Made by a program: the position numbers and the translations under genes. This document shows, in pieces, positions 18,073-27,067 of a DNA stretch of 64,000 nucleotides (position 1 is the first letter of the stretch; each line of letters opens with the position of its first letter). The stretch spans positions 37,628 to 101,627 of the forward strand of contig WSXY01000007.1 in assembly GCA_009773565.1 (NCBI GenBank), given 5' to 3'. The notes beneath the pieces were generated by a model. That model searched no databases. It was not told where the DNA came from and saw only the letters and a program-made list of their open reading frames with translations. This DNA comes from Actinomycetota bacterium. GTDB taxonomy: Bacteria > Actinomycetota > Coriobacteriia > Anaerosomatales > Anaerosomataceae.

Positions 18073-19230
18073 ATGAGGATACTCGTTCTGTCCAGTTTCA
18101 CGAAGTCCCTTCTTTGGTTCCGACTCGACCTCATGGATGCACTCGTAGCAGCCGGTCATGAAGTGATCGCCTTGGGTTCGGATGACGATGAGGCCTACAG
18201 GCGCGAATTCCTGGAACACGGTATCGTCTACCACTCGTTCCGGGTTTCGAGGAACGGCCTTTCGCCCTTTGATGATCTCAGGACCTACCGGGAACTGAGA
18301 GAGACCATTGGGAGAATCGCCCCCGACAAGGTCTTCGTCTACCAGGCGAAGACGATCGTCTATGGTGGCCCGGCGGCTCACAGGTGCGGCGCCGAGGTGT
18401 ATCCGATGATGGGGGGGCTTGGCTCCATCTTCAGGAATAGCGGCCTACGGAACAAGCTGGTTCGGCTCATTCTGAAAGTCCAGTACAAGAATGCCTTCAG
18501 GCGAAGCGAGAAGGTATTCTTCCAGAATGAGGATGACCGCTCGGATCTTCTATCATTCGGTCTACTGCCGCCCGAGAAGACGGTTATGGTGAACGGCTCC
18601 GGAGTCAACCTTGAGCGGTTCACCCAAGAGCCCTTGCCGGGCGAGGCGGTCTTCCTGTTCGTGGGGCGGTTGCTGAGGGACAAGGGCGTCGTCGAGTATC
18701 TTGATGCATGCGCGGAAATCAAGAGGCGACATCCGCAGGCGCGTTGCCTGCTCGTGGGCCCATATGATACAAACCCTTCGGCCCTTGTGCCCGATGATCT
18801 CGAGCCATATGTGGCGGACGGCACTGTCGAGTACTGCGGAGAGCAGGAAGACGTTCGACCATACATCACGCAGAGTAGTGTCTTCGTGCTTCCTTCATAC
18901 CATGAGGGAACACCGAAATCGGTTCTCGAGGCAATGGCGATGGGGAGGCCCATCATCACCACGACAGCTCCTGGGTGTCGCGAGACCGTCATCGATGGAG
19001 TGAACGGGTACTTGGTAGAAGCTAGAAGCGTTCAGGCTTTGGCGGATCGTATGGAGCGTCTCATCGATGATGTCGAACTCGTTGCGAAGATGGGCGCTGA
19101 GAGCCGTCGGATCGCGGAAGAAAGATTCGATGTGCACAAAGTGAACGGAGTCATCCTGAAAGCGATGGGACTCGGAACGGACCTCGCGTCCGAGACGATC
19201 ATACCGACGACAGCTACGGAGAGACTCTAG
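18073..19230 (+). CDS. Glycosyltransferase, GT4/GT-B type
   Basis: This is a cytoplasmic or membrane-associated retaining glycosyltransferase of 385 residues. The N-terminal half begins RILVLSSFTKSLLWFRLDL, resembling WbnK/PglA-like enzymes. The C-terminal half has the donor-binding pattern SYHEGTPKSVLEAMAMGRP with the E-x7-E pair. Acceptor and donor cannot be assigned. The ATG at 18073 was preferred over the longer frame from 18016, because the extra residues lie inside capF and do not fit the fold. It abuts the WbpP-like gene without a gap. Confidence 0.88.
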   Translation: MRILVLSSFTKSLLWFRLDLMDALVAAGHEVIALGSDDDEAYRREFLEHGIVYHSFRVSRNGLSPFDDLRTYRELRETIGRIAPDKVFVYQAKTIVYGGPAAHRCGAEVYPMMGGLGSIFRNSGLRNKLVRLILKVQYKNAFRRSEKVFFQNEDDRSDLLSFGLLPPEKTVMVNGSGVNLERFTQEPLPGEAVFLFVGRLLRDKGVVEYLDACAEIKRRHPQARCLLVGPYDTNPSALVPDDLEPYVADGTVEYCGEQEDVRPYITQSSVFVLPSYHEGTPKSVLEAMAMGRPIITTTAPGCRETVIDGVNGYLVEARSVQALADRMERLIDDVELVAKMGAESRRIAEERFDVHKVNGVILKAMGLGTDLASETIIPTTATERL

Positions 19231-20208
19231 ATGGGCTATGACACTATCAGCTTCCCCAGCGACACGACCTTTCTGGTAACAGGAGGGGCGGGTTTCATCG
19301 GGTCGAACCTGTGCGAGGCGCTCCTGAGAATGGGGCATGAAGTTCGCTGCCTGGACGATCTTTCGACCGGCAAGCAGGCGAACATCGACCTCTTCCTCGA
19401 CGATCCACGCTACACCTTCATCAAGGGGGACATACGTAGCCTGGAAACCTGCATGGGGGCGACGGCTGGCGTTGACTTCGTCTTGCACCAGGCGGCTTGG
19501 GGAAGCGTTCCGAGAAGCATTGAGCACCCCCTGTTGTACGAGGAGACGAACATCAGGGGCACGCTCAACATGATGGAAGCCTCTCGCCAGAATGGCGTGA
19601 AGAAGTTCGTGTATGCATCAAGTTCGTCCGTATACGGCGACTCCCCGACAATGCCCAAGAAGGAGGGGAGCGAAGGACAGATCTTCTCTCCCTACGCGCT
19701 CACTAAACGTACGGGCGAGGAGTACGGAAGACTCTACGCTGCGCTCTACGGGCTCGACACCTACGGACTGCGGTACTTCAACGTGTTCGGACGGCGTCAG
19801 GATCCCAGTGGGGCATATGCGGCGGTTATCCCCAAGTTCATTCAGCAGCTCCTGAACGATGAGCCGCCCACCATAAATGGTGACGGTGCGCAGTCAAGGG
19901 ACTTCACCTATATCGAGAATGTTATCGAAGCAAACCTGAAGGCGTGCTTTGCACCGCATGAAGCAGCGGGACAGACGTTCAACATCGCTTTTGGCGGGCG
20001 CGAGTATCTTATAGACATCTACCATGTGTTGGCGGAGGCCCTCGGGAAAGAGATCGAGCCGATCTTCGCGCCTGAGCGCATCGGCGACATCAAGCACAGC
20101 AATGCCGATATCACGAAAGCCCGTGAGGTGCTTGGGTACGATCCCAGCTACAGTTTTCATGATGGGATTGAGTTGGCGATAGAGTGGTACAAGGGCAACT
20201 TGCAGTGA
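19231..20208 (+). CDS. WbpP/TviC-like UDP-GlcNAc(A) C4-epimerase
   Basis: This is an extended SDR of 325 residues. The NAD motif GGAGFIGSNL is near residue 13, the catalytic Ser region is YASSSSVYGD, and the Tyr-Lys pair is in SPYALTKRTGEEYG. The variable substrate region (QAAWGSVPRSIEHP and FNVFGRRQDPSGAYAAV) matches the WbpP/TviC group, which interconverts UDP-GlcNAc and UDP-GalNAc or their uronic acids. It probably supplies UDP-GalNAc or a related donor for this locus. The ATG follows immediately after the upstream stop. Confidence 0.88.
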   Translation: MGYDTISFPSDTTFLVTGGAGFIGSNLCEALLRMGHEVRCLDDLSTGKQANIDLFLDDPRYTFIKGDIRSLETCMGATAGVDFVLHQAAWGSVPRSIEHPLLYEETNIRGTLNMMEASRQNGVKKFVYASSSSVYGDSPTMPKKEGSEGQIFSPYALTKRTGEEYGRLYAALYGLDTYGLRYFNVFGRRQDPSGAYAAVIPKFIQQLLNDEPPTINGDGAQSRDFTYIENVIEANLKACFAPHEAAGQTFNIAFGGREYLIDIYHVLAEALGKEIEPIFAPERIGDIKHSNADITKAREVLGYDPSYSFHDGIELAIEWYKGNLQ

Positions 20209-20224
20209 GCGCAAGGATACGCCG

Positions 20225-21394
20225 GTGACGAAGGGGACCATCCTATACATAGGTGGATTCGAGCTACCCGATAACAACGCCGCAGCCCATAGGGTCTTCG
20301 GAGTTGCGAAGGCGCTGCGCGTCATCGGATATGAAGTCGTTCTTATTGGAGTGTCCAAGGGACCCCTGGAGACGATCGAGCAAGGTAGAAGAGAGATCCA
20401 GGGCTTCGATACGTGGTCGCTTCCATACCCGCAGAGCACAAAGGACTGGATTGAGCACGTTTCCTCCATCGATGCCCTGAGCACGATTGGCGGCCACTAC
20501 GAACGTGTGACCACCGTGATCCTCTACAACTATCCAGCTATGGCTTTGAGCAGAGCTATGTTGTATTGCCGCCGACGTCGAATCAAGTGCCTGTGTGATT
20601 GCACAGAGTGGTACGGCATGCCCAGAGGTCTTTCGTTGTCTGCGGTTGCCAAGGCCGTGGACACAGTCGTCCGAATGCGAATCCTGCAGAAGCGAACCGA
20701 CGGGGTCATCTGTATCAGTTCATACCTGCAGCGGTACTACGAATCGCAGACGGCCACCGTGCTGGTCCCGCCGCTGGTTGATCTTGATGAAGAGAAATGG
20801 CGCTCAGGGGCCGTGCAGAGCGAGAGCGCTGGAAAGACCTTCGTCTATTCAGGATCTCCTGGGAGGGACAAAGACAGACTCGATGTCGTGGTGGAATCGT
20901 TGGCGACCTTGGATGAGTCTCTGAGCTACACCTTCAAGGTCCTCGGAGTCACGCAGGCGGAGTATCTCGGATACTATCCGGAGCATCGAGAGGTGCTCAT
21001 TCGGCTGGGGCAGCGGGTCATCTTTCTGGGGCGCGTCCCGCATTCTGAGAGTCTGACGCATGTGAGGTTCGCGGACTTCACCGTCTTCATCCGCCAGGCC
21101 AATCGCGCGAACAACGCAGGCTTTCCCACAAAGTTCGTCGAGAGCACGGCATGCGGAACGCCTGTCATTACGACCGAAACCTCGGACCTGGGCAGATATG
21201 TTCACAGCGGGGAGAACGGCTTTCTTGTATGTTCTGATGCCGATGAACTCGGCGGTCTTCTGGCAGACATCATTAAGGGAGAAGCTGTGCTCGACCACGG
21301 AATTGACAGCCGTGTGTTCGACTACCGCTCCCACGTGGAGGGAATACGGGCGTTCCTCGCAACGCTGGATTTGTCGGGTGGCATGAATGTGTAG
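20225..21394 (+). CDS. Glycosyltransferase, GT4-like
   Basis: The protein has 389 residues. It has a two-domain GT-B layout: an N-terminal acceptor half with FELPDNNAAAHRV and a C-terminal donor half with GFPTKFVESTACGTPVIT, which holds the E-x7-type motif. Specificity is unknown. The start is GTG at 20225. The end overlaps the next glycosyltransferase gene by 8 bases. It is one of the sequential assembly enzymes of the lipid-linked repeat unit. Confidence 0.85.
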   Translation: MTKGTILYIGGFELPDNNAAAHRVFGVAKALRVIGYEVVLIGVSKGPLETIEQGRREIQGFDTWSLPYPQSTKDWIEHVSSIDALSTIGGHYERVTTVILYNYPAMALSRAMLYCRRRRIKCLCDCTEWYGMPRGLSLSAVAKAVDTVVRMRILQKRTDGVICISSYLQRYYESQTATVLVPPLVDLDEEKWRSGAVQSESAGKTFVYSGSPGRDKDRLDVVVESLATLDESLSYTFKVLGVTQAEYLGYYPEHREVLIRLGQRVIFLGRVPHSESLTHVRFADFTVFIRQANRANNAGFPTKFVESTACGTPVITTETSDLGRYVHSGENGFLVCSDADELGGLLADIIKGEAVLDHGIDSRVFDYRSHVEGIRAFLATLDLSGGMNV

Positions 21395-22559
21395 TCTCCT
21401 GGCAGCCATAGGCAAACTTCTTACTTCAGGCGATAGAGATGAAAGAGAAGATGCCGTGCGGAGCGAGGCGTCGACCGCGGATAGGAGACCTCGAATCCTC
21501 ATCACGCTGCGAGATGGCGGAGAGAACGGCGGTCCCTATGTGAGTCACCAGCGGATCATGGAGAGTGATCTCAAAGACACATACGAGTTCATCCCGCTCA
21601 TGGTTCCGAGAGCAAGAGTCCTCATGCGACCTGCCGGAATGAAATCCTTCGTGAAGTCCATCAAGAGCGCACGACCGGACATAGTGCACTACGCAGGGCT
21701 CCAACTTGAGGGGTATCTCGTCTCCACCGCAATAGGATTAGCAGGGGTGAAGAGATCTGTTCTAGCCGTGCACGGAAGCTCGCGGGAGGCGGTGTACTTC
21801 GCTACTTATAAGAGACTCGTGGTCTCTGTGTTGGAGGCCATCACGCTCAGGCGAGCGAGCATGTGCTACACCGTGAGCGACTATGCCGCCGGCTGGGATA
21901 CGATTCGACACAACTCGCGCAACTTCTTTGGGCGCATCTACAACTTGCCGTCTCAAAGTATGGCATCCCATGAGGTCGGGGGTGTGAGACGTGAACTGGG
22001 CATTTCGTCCGATGACACGGTCGTGGTCTCAACTGGAAGAGTCACCGCGGAAAAGGGTTTCGACGTACTGTTGGAAGCCCTCAAGCTTGTCGATTGTTCA
22101 ACTCGTTTCAAGGCCCTGATCGTAGGAGAAGGTGACTATCTCGAAACGATGAAGGCAGGCGTACGCGCCAGCGGGCTGGGCGGTGATGTGATCTTCCTGG
22201 GCTATCGAGCGGATGTCTATCGCATCTTGGCCGAGAGCGACATCTTCGTACTCTGTTCGTTGCATGAGACACTGAGCAATTCGATCATTGAAGCTGGTCA
22301 ACACGCACTTCCCGTTGTGGCAACAGATGTCGGCGGCGTGCCTGAGATAGTGCGCGACGGCTACAATGGGTTCTTGGTCGATCCTGGCTCAGCTGGGGAT
22401 GTCGCACGTGCCCTCGAAAGACTCATCGGCGACCCTGATCTGCGACGAACGATGGGACAGAACGCCTACCTGAACATTCAAGACAGATTCGGGACCGAGG
22501 AGACACTCGGCCAACTCGGAACGCTATATAGGGAGTTGTTGGATGCAGCACGGGACTAA
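21387..22559 (+). CDS. Glycosyltransferase, GT4 family
   Basis: The 390-residue frame has about 30 non-conserved residues at the N-terminus before RPRILITLRDGGENGG, so a GTG start near 21456 is an alternative to the ATG at 21387. The C-terminal half has VVSTGRVTAEKGFDVLLEAL and the donor motif SLHETLSNSIIEAGQ, then GGVPEIVRDGYNGFLV, a classical GT4 set. The donor sugar is unknown. It overlaps the genes on both sides. Confidence 0.88.
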   Translation: MCSLLAAIGKLLTSGDRDEREDAVRSEASTADRRPRILITLRDGGENGGPYVSHQRIMESDLKDTYEFIPLMVPRARVLMRPAGMKSFVKSIKSARPDIVHYAGLQLEGYLVSTAIGLAGVKRSVLAVHGSSREAVYFATYKRLVVSVLEAITLRRASMCYTVSDYAAGWDTIRHNSRNFFGRIYNLPSQSMASHEVGGVRRELGISSDDTVVVSTGRVTAEKGFDVLLEALKLVDCSTRFKALIVGEGDYLETMKAGVRASGLGGDVIFLGYRADVYRILAESDIFVLCSLHETLSNSIIEAGQHALPVVATDVGGVPEIVRDGYNGFLVDPGSAGDVARALERLIGDPDLRRTMGQNAYLNIQDRFGTEETLGQLGTLYRELLDAARD

Positions 22560-24942
22560 GAGGACCCTTGATTTCGTCGATCTCGGGGCTGCTGGTCTCT
22601 TGACCTTCTGCACAGTGTCGGCGGTGTTCCCTCCGCTTCGGACTGTAGGAGACAATAGGGTTCTGTCTCTTGTGGCCCTCGTGCTCTGGTTCGTCATGGC
22701 CTACTGGCGCAAACCGGTCTTCTTCACGCGGGCGACGAGATATCGGCTGATTGCACTCGCTTTCACGTTGTTTGCCATGATCGTTCCGTACATGTTCGGG
22801 AACGAGACGATAGCGCACCGATACCTTTCGTTGCTGTTGCTCTCCCTCGGATACGTTGTGTACGAGTACTATCGGGACGCTCAGCAACTTCCGATTCTCG
22901 GGAAGATTACCAAGGTCACGCTCGGTTTCGCGATCGTAACGGCTCTCGTGACACTCCGTGGACTCGTCAACGATCCGTACTTGGTTCGCCGTATCAAGAG
23001 CACCGGTGAGTTCTCCTCTGCGATGTCGGCGCAAGGAATCGGGGGGTACGAGCTCGTCTACTTCGCCACACTGGGCGGCGTCATCGCGCTATCCGTGTTG
23101 CTGATGACTCCCAGCATCAAGACAAGAATCTCAGCAGCGCTGCTCTATCTCCTGTCCTTCGTGCTGATCGTGCTTTCAAACTACTTCACCGCATTGCTCG
23201 TCGCCATTGCGGCGCTCGTCATTGCCCTTGGTCTTCGCGCACGCAGCATGAACCGAAAGTCCCTCGGCCTACTGGCCATCCCTGTCGCATGCTGCGTACT
23301 GGTCCTGATCGTCGTATTGATGGTGCCCGTGGCGTCACCTCTTGGGGAGCCCACGTCACGAATGAACAGGATCAAGTATGCGGCCACCGACGGGATTGTA
23401 GCGCAGTATCTGAATCAGCGCGGACCCTTGCTGCTTGAGAGTCTCGAGTCAGCAGTCGAGCATCCTTTGCTGGGACTGACCGCTACAAGGATTGAGATGT
23501 ACGAAGGCTATCTGACGGGCTTCGGCCAACATTCTCATATCTTCGACACCTTTGCCTTGTTCGGCTTTCCTGCTGGGCTCGTGAGCATCTATGTCCTCTT
23601 CATGCCGTTCAAGCGACGTCTCAAGAACAAGCGCATGCGCGTTCTGAGCGTGCCGTTCGTGTTCAGCTATGCCGTGATTCTCTTCTTCAACAACGCAACC
23701 CCGTCCTTGGCGATTGCCGCGTACTTCATATTTCCACTCGTGTTCGACCGCATTGACGAGACAACCGGGAATCGCGCGACGGACGTCGCAAGTGAACCTG
23801 CATCGACTCGGAGTATCAAGTACATCGCCTACTACGATACTGCTGACAACGTTCAAGAACAGCGCAACTATGTGCTTGCTGCAACCAACAAGCTCGAGTA
23901 CGTGTTCACAGCTCTGAATAGAAATGGTCTACGGGTCGAGATCGTTTCCGCATGTACAACACGGGGCCCCGGGAGTCTCAGGGGCAAGACCAGCGTGCTG
24001 GGCGATCAGAACACACTGAAGCTGTTTCCAACGTTGTCTGGGGCAAGCCGATTCACCAGGATGACTAGCCGTGCGTCAGTGCGGGTGATGTTGTTCGTTT
24101 ATTTGATATTGCACACCAAGAGACATGAAGATGTCGTCGTGTACCATTCTCCCGGTTACCCCAACCTGATCGTCTTGGCTAAGAAGATGAAGGGTTTTCG
24201 CCTGATCCTCGAGGTGGAGGAGATCTACGCTGACGTCAATGGGGAGAGCAGGCTCCGTGCGAAGGAGTATCGGGTGTTCGAGCAGGCTGATGCGTTCATC
24301 CTGCCGACAGAACTTCTGGAAGAGAAACTGAATGTTCGCAACAGGCCTACCGTAATCGTCCACGGAACGTATCAACTAGAGGCAGAAAGGGACTCAGCAT
24401 TTGACGACGGGCGAATCCACGTTGTTTACGCGGGCACCTTCGACCCGCGCAAAGGGGGGGCGTCTGCTGCTGTTGCTGCTGCGGAGTTTCTTGATGCCCG
24501 ACACCATGTGCATATCATTGGATTCGGGGGAGAGCGGGATACGCAGTCTCTGCTGACTCTGATAGACGACGTTTCTGCCAAGACTGAATGCAGGGTCACC
24601 TATGATGGCCTGTTGGCGGGCGAGGAGTATATCGATTTCCTGCAGAGCTGCGATATCGGTCTCAGCACCCAGAGGTTGGGCACTGAATTCAACGAGACCT
24701 CTTTCCCGTCAAAGGTGTTGTCCTATATGGCAAACGGACTACAGGTGGTTTCGGTTCGACTGAAGGTGCTGGAAGCGTCTGGAGTTGGGGACTTGATCTT
24801 CTACTATGAGACTGACACTCCCGAGGCTATCGCAGGTGCCATCAAGACAGTTGACTTAGGCCGAGTCCACGATAGCAGGACGCGTATTTCGAGCTTGGAC
24901 GCGGACTTTCTGGCGGGTCTACGGAAGGTGTTGAGCAGATAG
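22543..24942 (+). CDS. Fusion of a Wzy-like polysaccharide polymerase and a glycosyltransferase
   Basis: This is a single 799-codon frame with two parts. Residues 1 to about 400 are strongly hydrophobic, with roughly ten membrane segments and a polar loop near 240-340, as in O-antigen polymerases/ligases. From about 424 a soluble GT-B-like enzyme of some 375 residues follows: NYVLAATNKLEYVFTAL early, VVYAGTFDPRKGG in the middle and GTEFNETSFPSKVLSYMANG as donor-site pattern. The junction of about 25 residues is Ser/Thr-rich and shows no stop or evident start codon context. No other polymerase candidate is in the locus, so this gene likely supplies that function. Overlaps with both neighbours show it belongs to the operon. 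The function of each half is inferred from layout and weak motifs. Confidence 0.78.
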   Translation: MQHGTKRTLDFVDLGAAGLLTFCTVSAVFPPLRTVGDNRVLSLVALVLWFVMAYWRKPVFFTRATRYRLIALAFTLFAMIVPYMFGNETIAHRYLSLLLLSLGYVVYEYYRDAQQLPILGKITKVTLGFAIVTALVTLRGLVNDPYLVRRIKSTGEFSSAMSAQGIGGYELVYFATLGGVIALSVLLMTPSIKTRISAALLYLLSFVLIVLSNYFTALLVAIAALVIALGLRARSMNRKSLGLLAIPVACCVLVLIVVLMVPVASPLGEPTSRMNRIKYAATDGIVAQYLNQRGPLLLESLESAVEHPLLGLTATRIEMYEGYLTGFGQHSHIFDTFALFGFPAGLVSIYVLFMPFKRRLKNKRMRVLSVPFVFSYAVILFFNNATPSLAIAAYFIFPLVFDRIDETTGNRATDVASEPASTRSIKYIAYYDTADNVQEQRNYVLAATNKLEYVFTALNRNGLRVEIVSACTTRGPGSLRGKTSVLGDQNTLKLFPTLSGASRFTRMTSRASVRVMLFVYLILHTKRHEDVVVYHSPGYPNLIVLAKKMKGFRLILEVEEIYADVNGESRLRAKEYRVFEQADAFILPTELLEEKLNVRNRPTVIVHGTYQLEAERDSAFDDGRIHVVYAGTFDPRKGGASAAVAAAEFLDARHHVHIIGFGGERDTQSLLTLIDDVSAKTECRVTYDGLLAGEEYIDFLQSCDIGLSTQRLGTEFNETSFPSKVLSYMANGLQVVSVRLKVLEASGVGDLIFYYETDTPEAIAGAIKTVDLGRVHDSRTRISSLDADFLAGLRKVLSR

Positions 24943-25484
24943 TGTGGACCATTCTGGACAAGATCTTCAGCAAGTGCGCACGGGTCTATCAACGCAACGT
25001 TTTTCTCAGCAAGAAGAACGTTCAAGGCGGTGGAGACCTGCTGTGTTACGGAAAAGTCTATTTCTTTGGCGCCCCTCGTATTCAACTCGGAAGTAATGTC
25101 CGTATTTGGCCAGGCGTCTCATTCGCAGGCGACGGCACGATAGTCATTGGTGACAATGTCTCCATAGGCAAGGACTGCAATATCTACGCTTCGAAGCAGG
25201 GGGGCGTGAGCATCGGCGACGATGTGGCTATCGCCGCTCAGTGCTACATCATTGACAGCAACCACCGGACCTCCAAGGACGAGTTGATTCGCAACCAGGC
25301 CTTGGAGTCCCAAGAGATCATCATCGAACATGACGTCTGGATCTCAGCCGGTTGCGCCATTGTTAAGGGCGCAAAGATCCGCGACGGTGCAGTTATCGGA
25401 GCGGGCGCCGTAGTGAACACCGAGATTCCTGCCTATGGTATCGCTGCGGGAGTCCCCGCCAGAGTCATTCGAATGAGAACCTGA
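24942..25484 (+). CDS. Hexapeptide-repeat acyltransferase (WbbJ/CysE-like)
   Basis: This left-handed beta-helix protein of 180 residues contains repeated [IV]-G-x(4) hexapeptides, such as IQLGSNVRIWPG and IVIGDNVSIGKDCNIYAS. The active-site region DSNHRTSKDELIR has the His of sugar O-acetyltransferases. The end, GAGAVVNTEIPAYGIAAGVPARVI, is typical. It probably O-acetylates a sugar of the repeat unit. The GTG start overlaps the polymerase-fusion stop by one base. Confidence 0.9.
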   Translation: MWTILDKIFSKCARVYQRNVFLSKKNVQGGGDLLCYGKVYFFGAPRIQLGSNVRIWPGVSFAGDGTIVIGDNVSIGKDCNIYASKQGGVSIGDDVAIAAQCYIIDSNHRTSKDELIRNQALESQEIIIEHDVWISAGCAIVKGAKIRDGAVIGAGAVVNTEIPAYGIAAGVPARVIRMRT

Positions 25485-25492
25485 GGCCGTCG

Positions 25493-27001
25493 TTGAGCAG
25501 AAGACGAGGAGTAGTATTTTCATACGTACTGCTCGCTGTTGAAGTGGCTTCAAGCCTCCTGTTCACCCCCTACCTGATCAGATCGCTGGGGCAGGCCGAG
25601 TACGGCCTGTACAGTTTGGTCGCATCGATCACAGCGTACTTCGTGTTGCTCGACGCGGGCGTGGGCAATGCCCTAGTCAGGTACATTGCGAAGTTCCGTG
25701 TTTCAGATGACCTCCTTCAGCAGAAGAGACTCCTCGGTCTGTCGGTTCTGTACTATTCCGGGATCGGAGTCGTTGTTACTCTCCTGGGCCTGCTGCTTCA
25801 AGACAATCTCGCTTCGATATTTGGTGGAGGCCTCACGGTTGCCGAGCTGGAGCGGGCCGGCACGATGTTGAACATCACCTTACTCAATGCAGCGCTGGCA
25901 CTGGTGATCTCTGCATTCGATCGGACGATAATCGCCTACGAGCGCTTCGTATTATCAAAGTGTTTGCTTATTGCCCGAGTCATACTGCGCGTGATGGTCC
26001 TAACGGTCCTGCTTTATATCGGATATCGAGCAGTGACTGTGGTTCTTGTGAACTTGGTTCTCACTGTCGTATTTGGCGCGATTGCAGTCTCGTTTGTCTT
26101 GTTCGGGCTGAGAGTGCGTCCGATGTTCAGCGGGATAAAGTTCAGCTTTGTACGAGAAGTACTCGGCTACTCGACATTCATATTCATACAGATGGTGGCA
26201 ACCCAGATCAGCTCGATGACCGATCAGGTTCTGCTCGGGATCATGACCACCTCGGTAACGATCGGCATCTATGCGGTGGGAGCGCAGGTCGCAATGTACT
26301 TCCAATCCATCGCAGGGAGCATCAACAGCGTGTTGATGCCCGGTGTTGTTCGGATGGTGGAGAACGATACCTGTCCAGAGGCCCTGTCCAGGGAGATGGT
26401 CAAGGTGGGGCGGCTCATCTTCATCGTTCTGGGTCCCATTCTGGTGGGCTTTGCTGTGTGCGGCCGGTCGTTCATAAGGCTGTGGGCGGGCGCCGCCAAC
26501 GAGCAGGCGTACTGGGTCGCATTGATTTTAATGACGTCGATGCTCTTGTTTCTTGTGCAGTCGATCGGCTCTCAAATCTTATGGGCGATGGGGAGACACA
26601 AGGTTCAGGCGGTTTTGAAGATTGGTGTTGCGGTTGTGAATATCGCGCTGACAGTGGTTCTTATTCGTTGGAGACCGCTGGTGGGCGCTTCGCTTGGGAC
26701 GGCGATAGCCTACATGCTTGGCGATGTGGTTGTGATGAACGTGGTGTTCTCCAGGGATATAGGGATCTCAATGAAGACATACTATGCTGGCCTCTTCAGA
26801 GGTGTGGTCCCGTGTCTTCTTCTAAGTGGTCTTGTGGGAGGAATGGTTACGCTACTGGACCTTCCCGACCTGCCTCATCTTGTCGTGGGAGGCACGAGCA
26901 TCCTCTTGGTCTATGCTGTGACAATGGTCGCCTTTGGAATGAGCAGCTATGAGAGGGGCCTGCTCTCTTCGCTTCTGCGCAGAACAAAGGCTCATACTTA
27001 G
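25493..27001 (+). CDS. Wzx-type polysaccharide flippase (MOP/PST superfamily)
   Basis: This integral membrane protein of 502 residues has 12-14 hydrophobic segments. The N-terminus contains TPYLIRSLGQAEYGLYSLV, the pattern of Wzx/RfbX translocases. It should flip the undecaprenyl-linked repeat unit to the outer face of the membrane for polymerisation. The start is TTG at 25493, six bases after the acyltransferase gene, with a weak upstream site; it is the only start that keeps the first helix. A long overlapping frame at 25960-26952 is a shadow. Confidence 0.92.
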   Translation: MSRRRGVVFSYVLLAVEVASSLLFTPYLIRSLGQAEYGLYSLVASITAYFVLLDAGVGNALVRYIAKFRVSDDLLQQKRLLGLSVLYYSGIGVVVTLLGLLLQDNLASIFGGGLTVAELERAGTMLNITLLNAALALVISAFDRTIIAYERFVLSKCLLIARVILRVMVLTVLLYIGYRAVTVVLVNLVLTVVFGAIAVSFVLFGLRVRPMFSGIKFSFVREVLGYSTFIFIQMVATQISSMTDQVLLGIMTTSVTIGIYAVGAQVAMYFQSIAGSINSVLMPGVVRMVENDTCPEALSREMVKVGRLIFIVLGPILVGFAVCGRSFIRLWAGAANEQAYWVALILMTSMLLFLVQSIGSQILWAMGRHKVQAVLKIGVAVVNIALTVVLIRWRPLVGASLGTAIAYMLGDVVVMNVVFSRDIGISMKTYYAGLFRGVVPCLLLSGLVGGMVTLLDLPDLPHLVVGGTSILLVYAVTMVAFGMSSYERGLLSSLLRRTKAHT

Positions 27002-27067
27002 AGATCTCTGAGGTACTGTATTCGTTGCTGGATTCGAGCACTTCACGAGTGGAATGGGATCTGGTCT

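Noticed and set aside
25960..26952. A 330-codon plus-strand frame inside the flippase gene
   Set aside because: It is out of frame with a membrane protein and has polar, repetitive composition without any motif.
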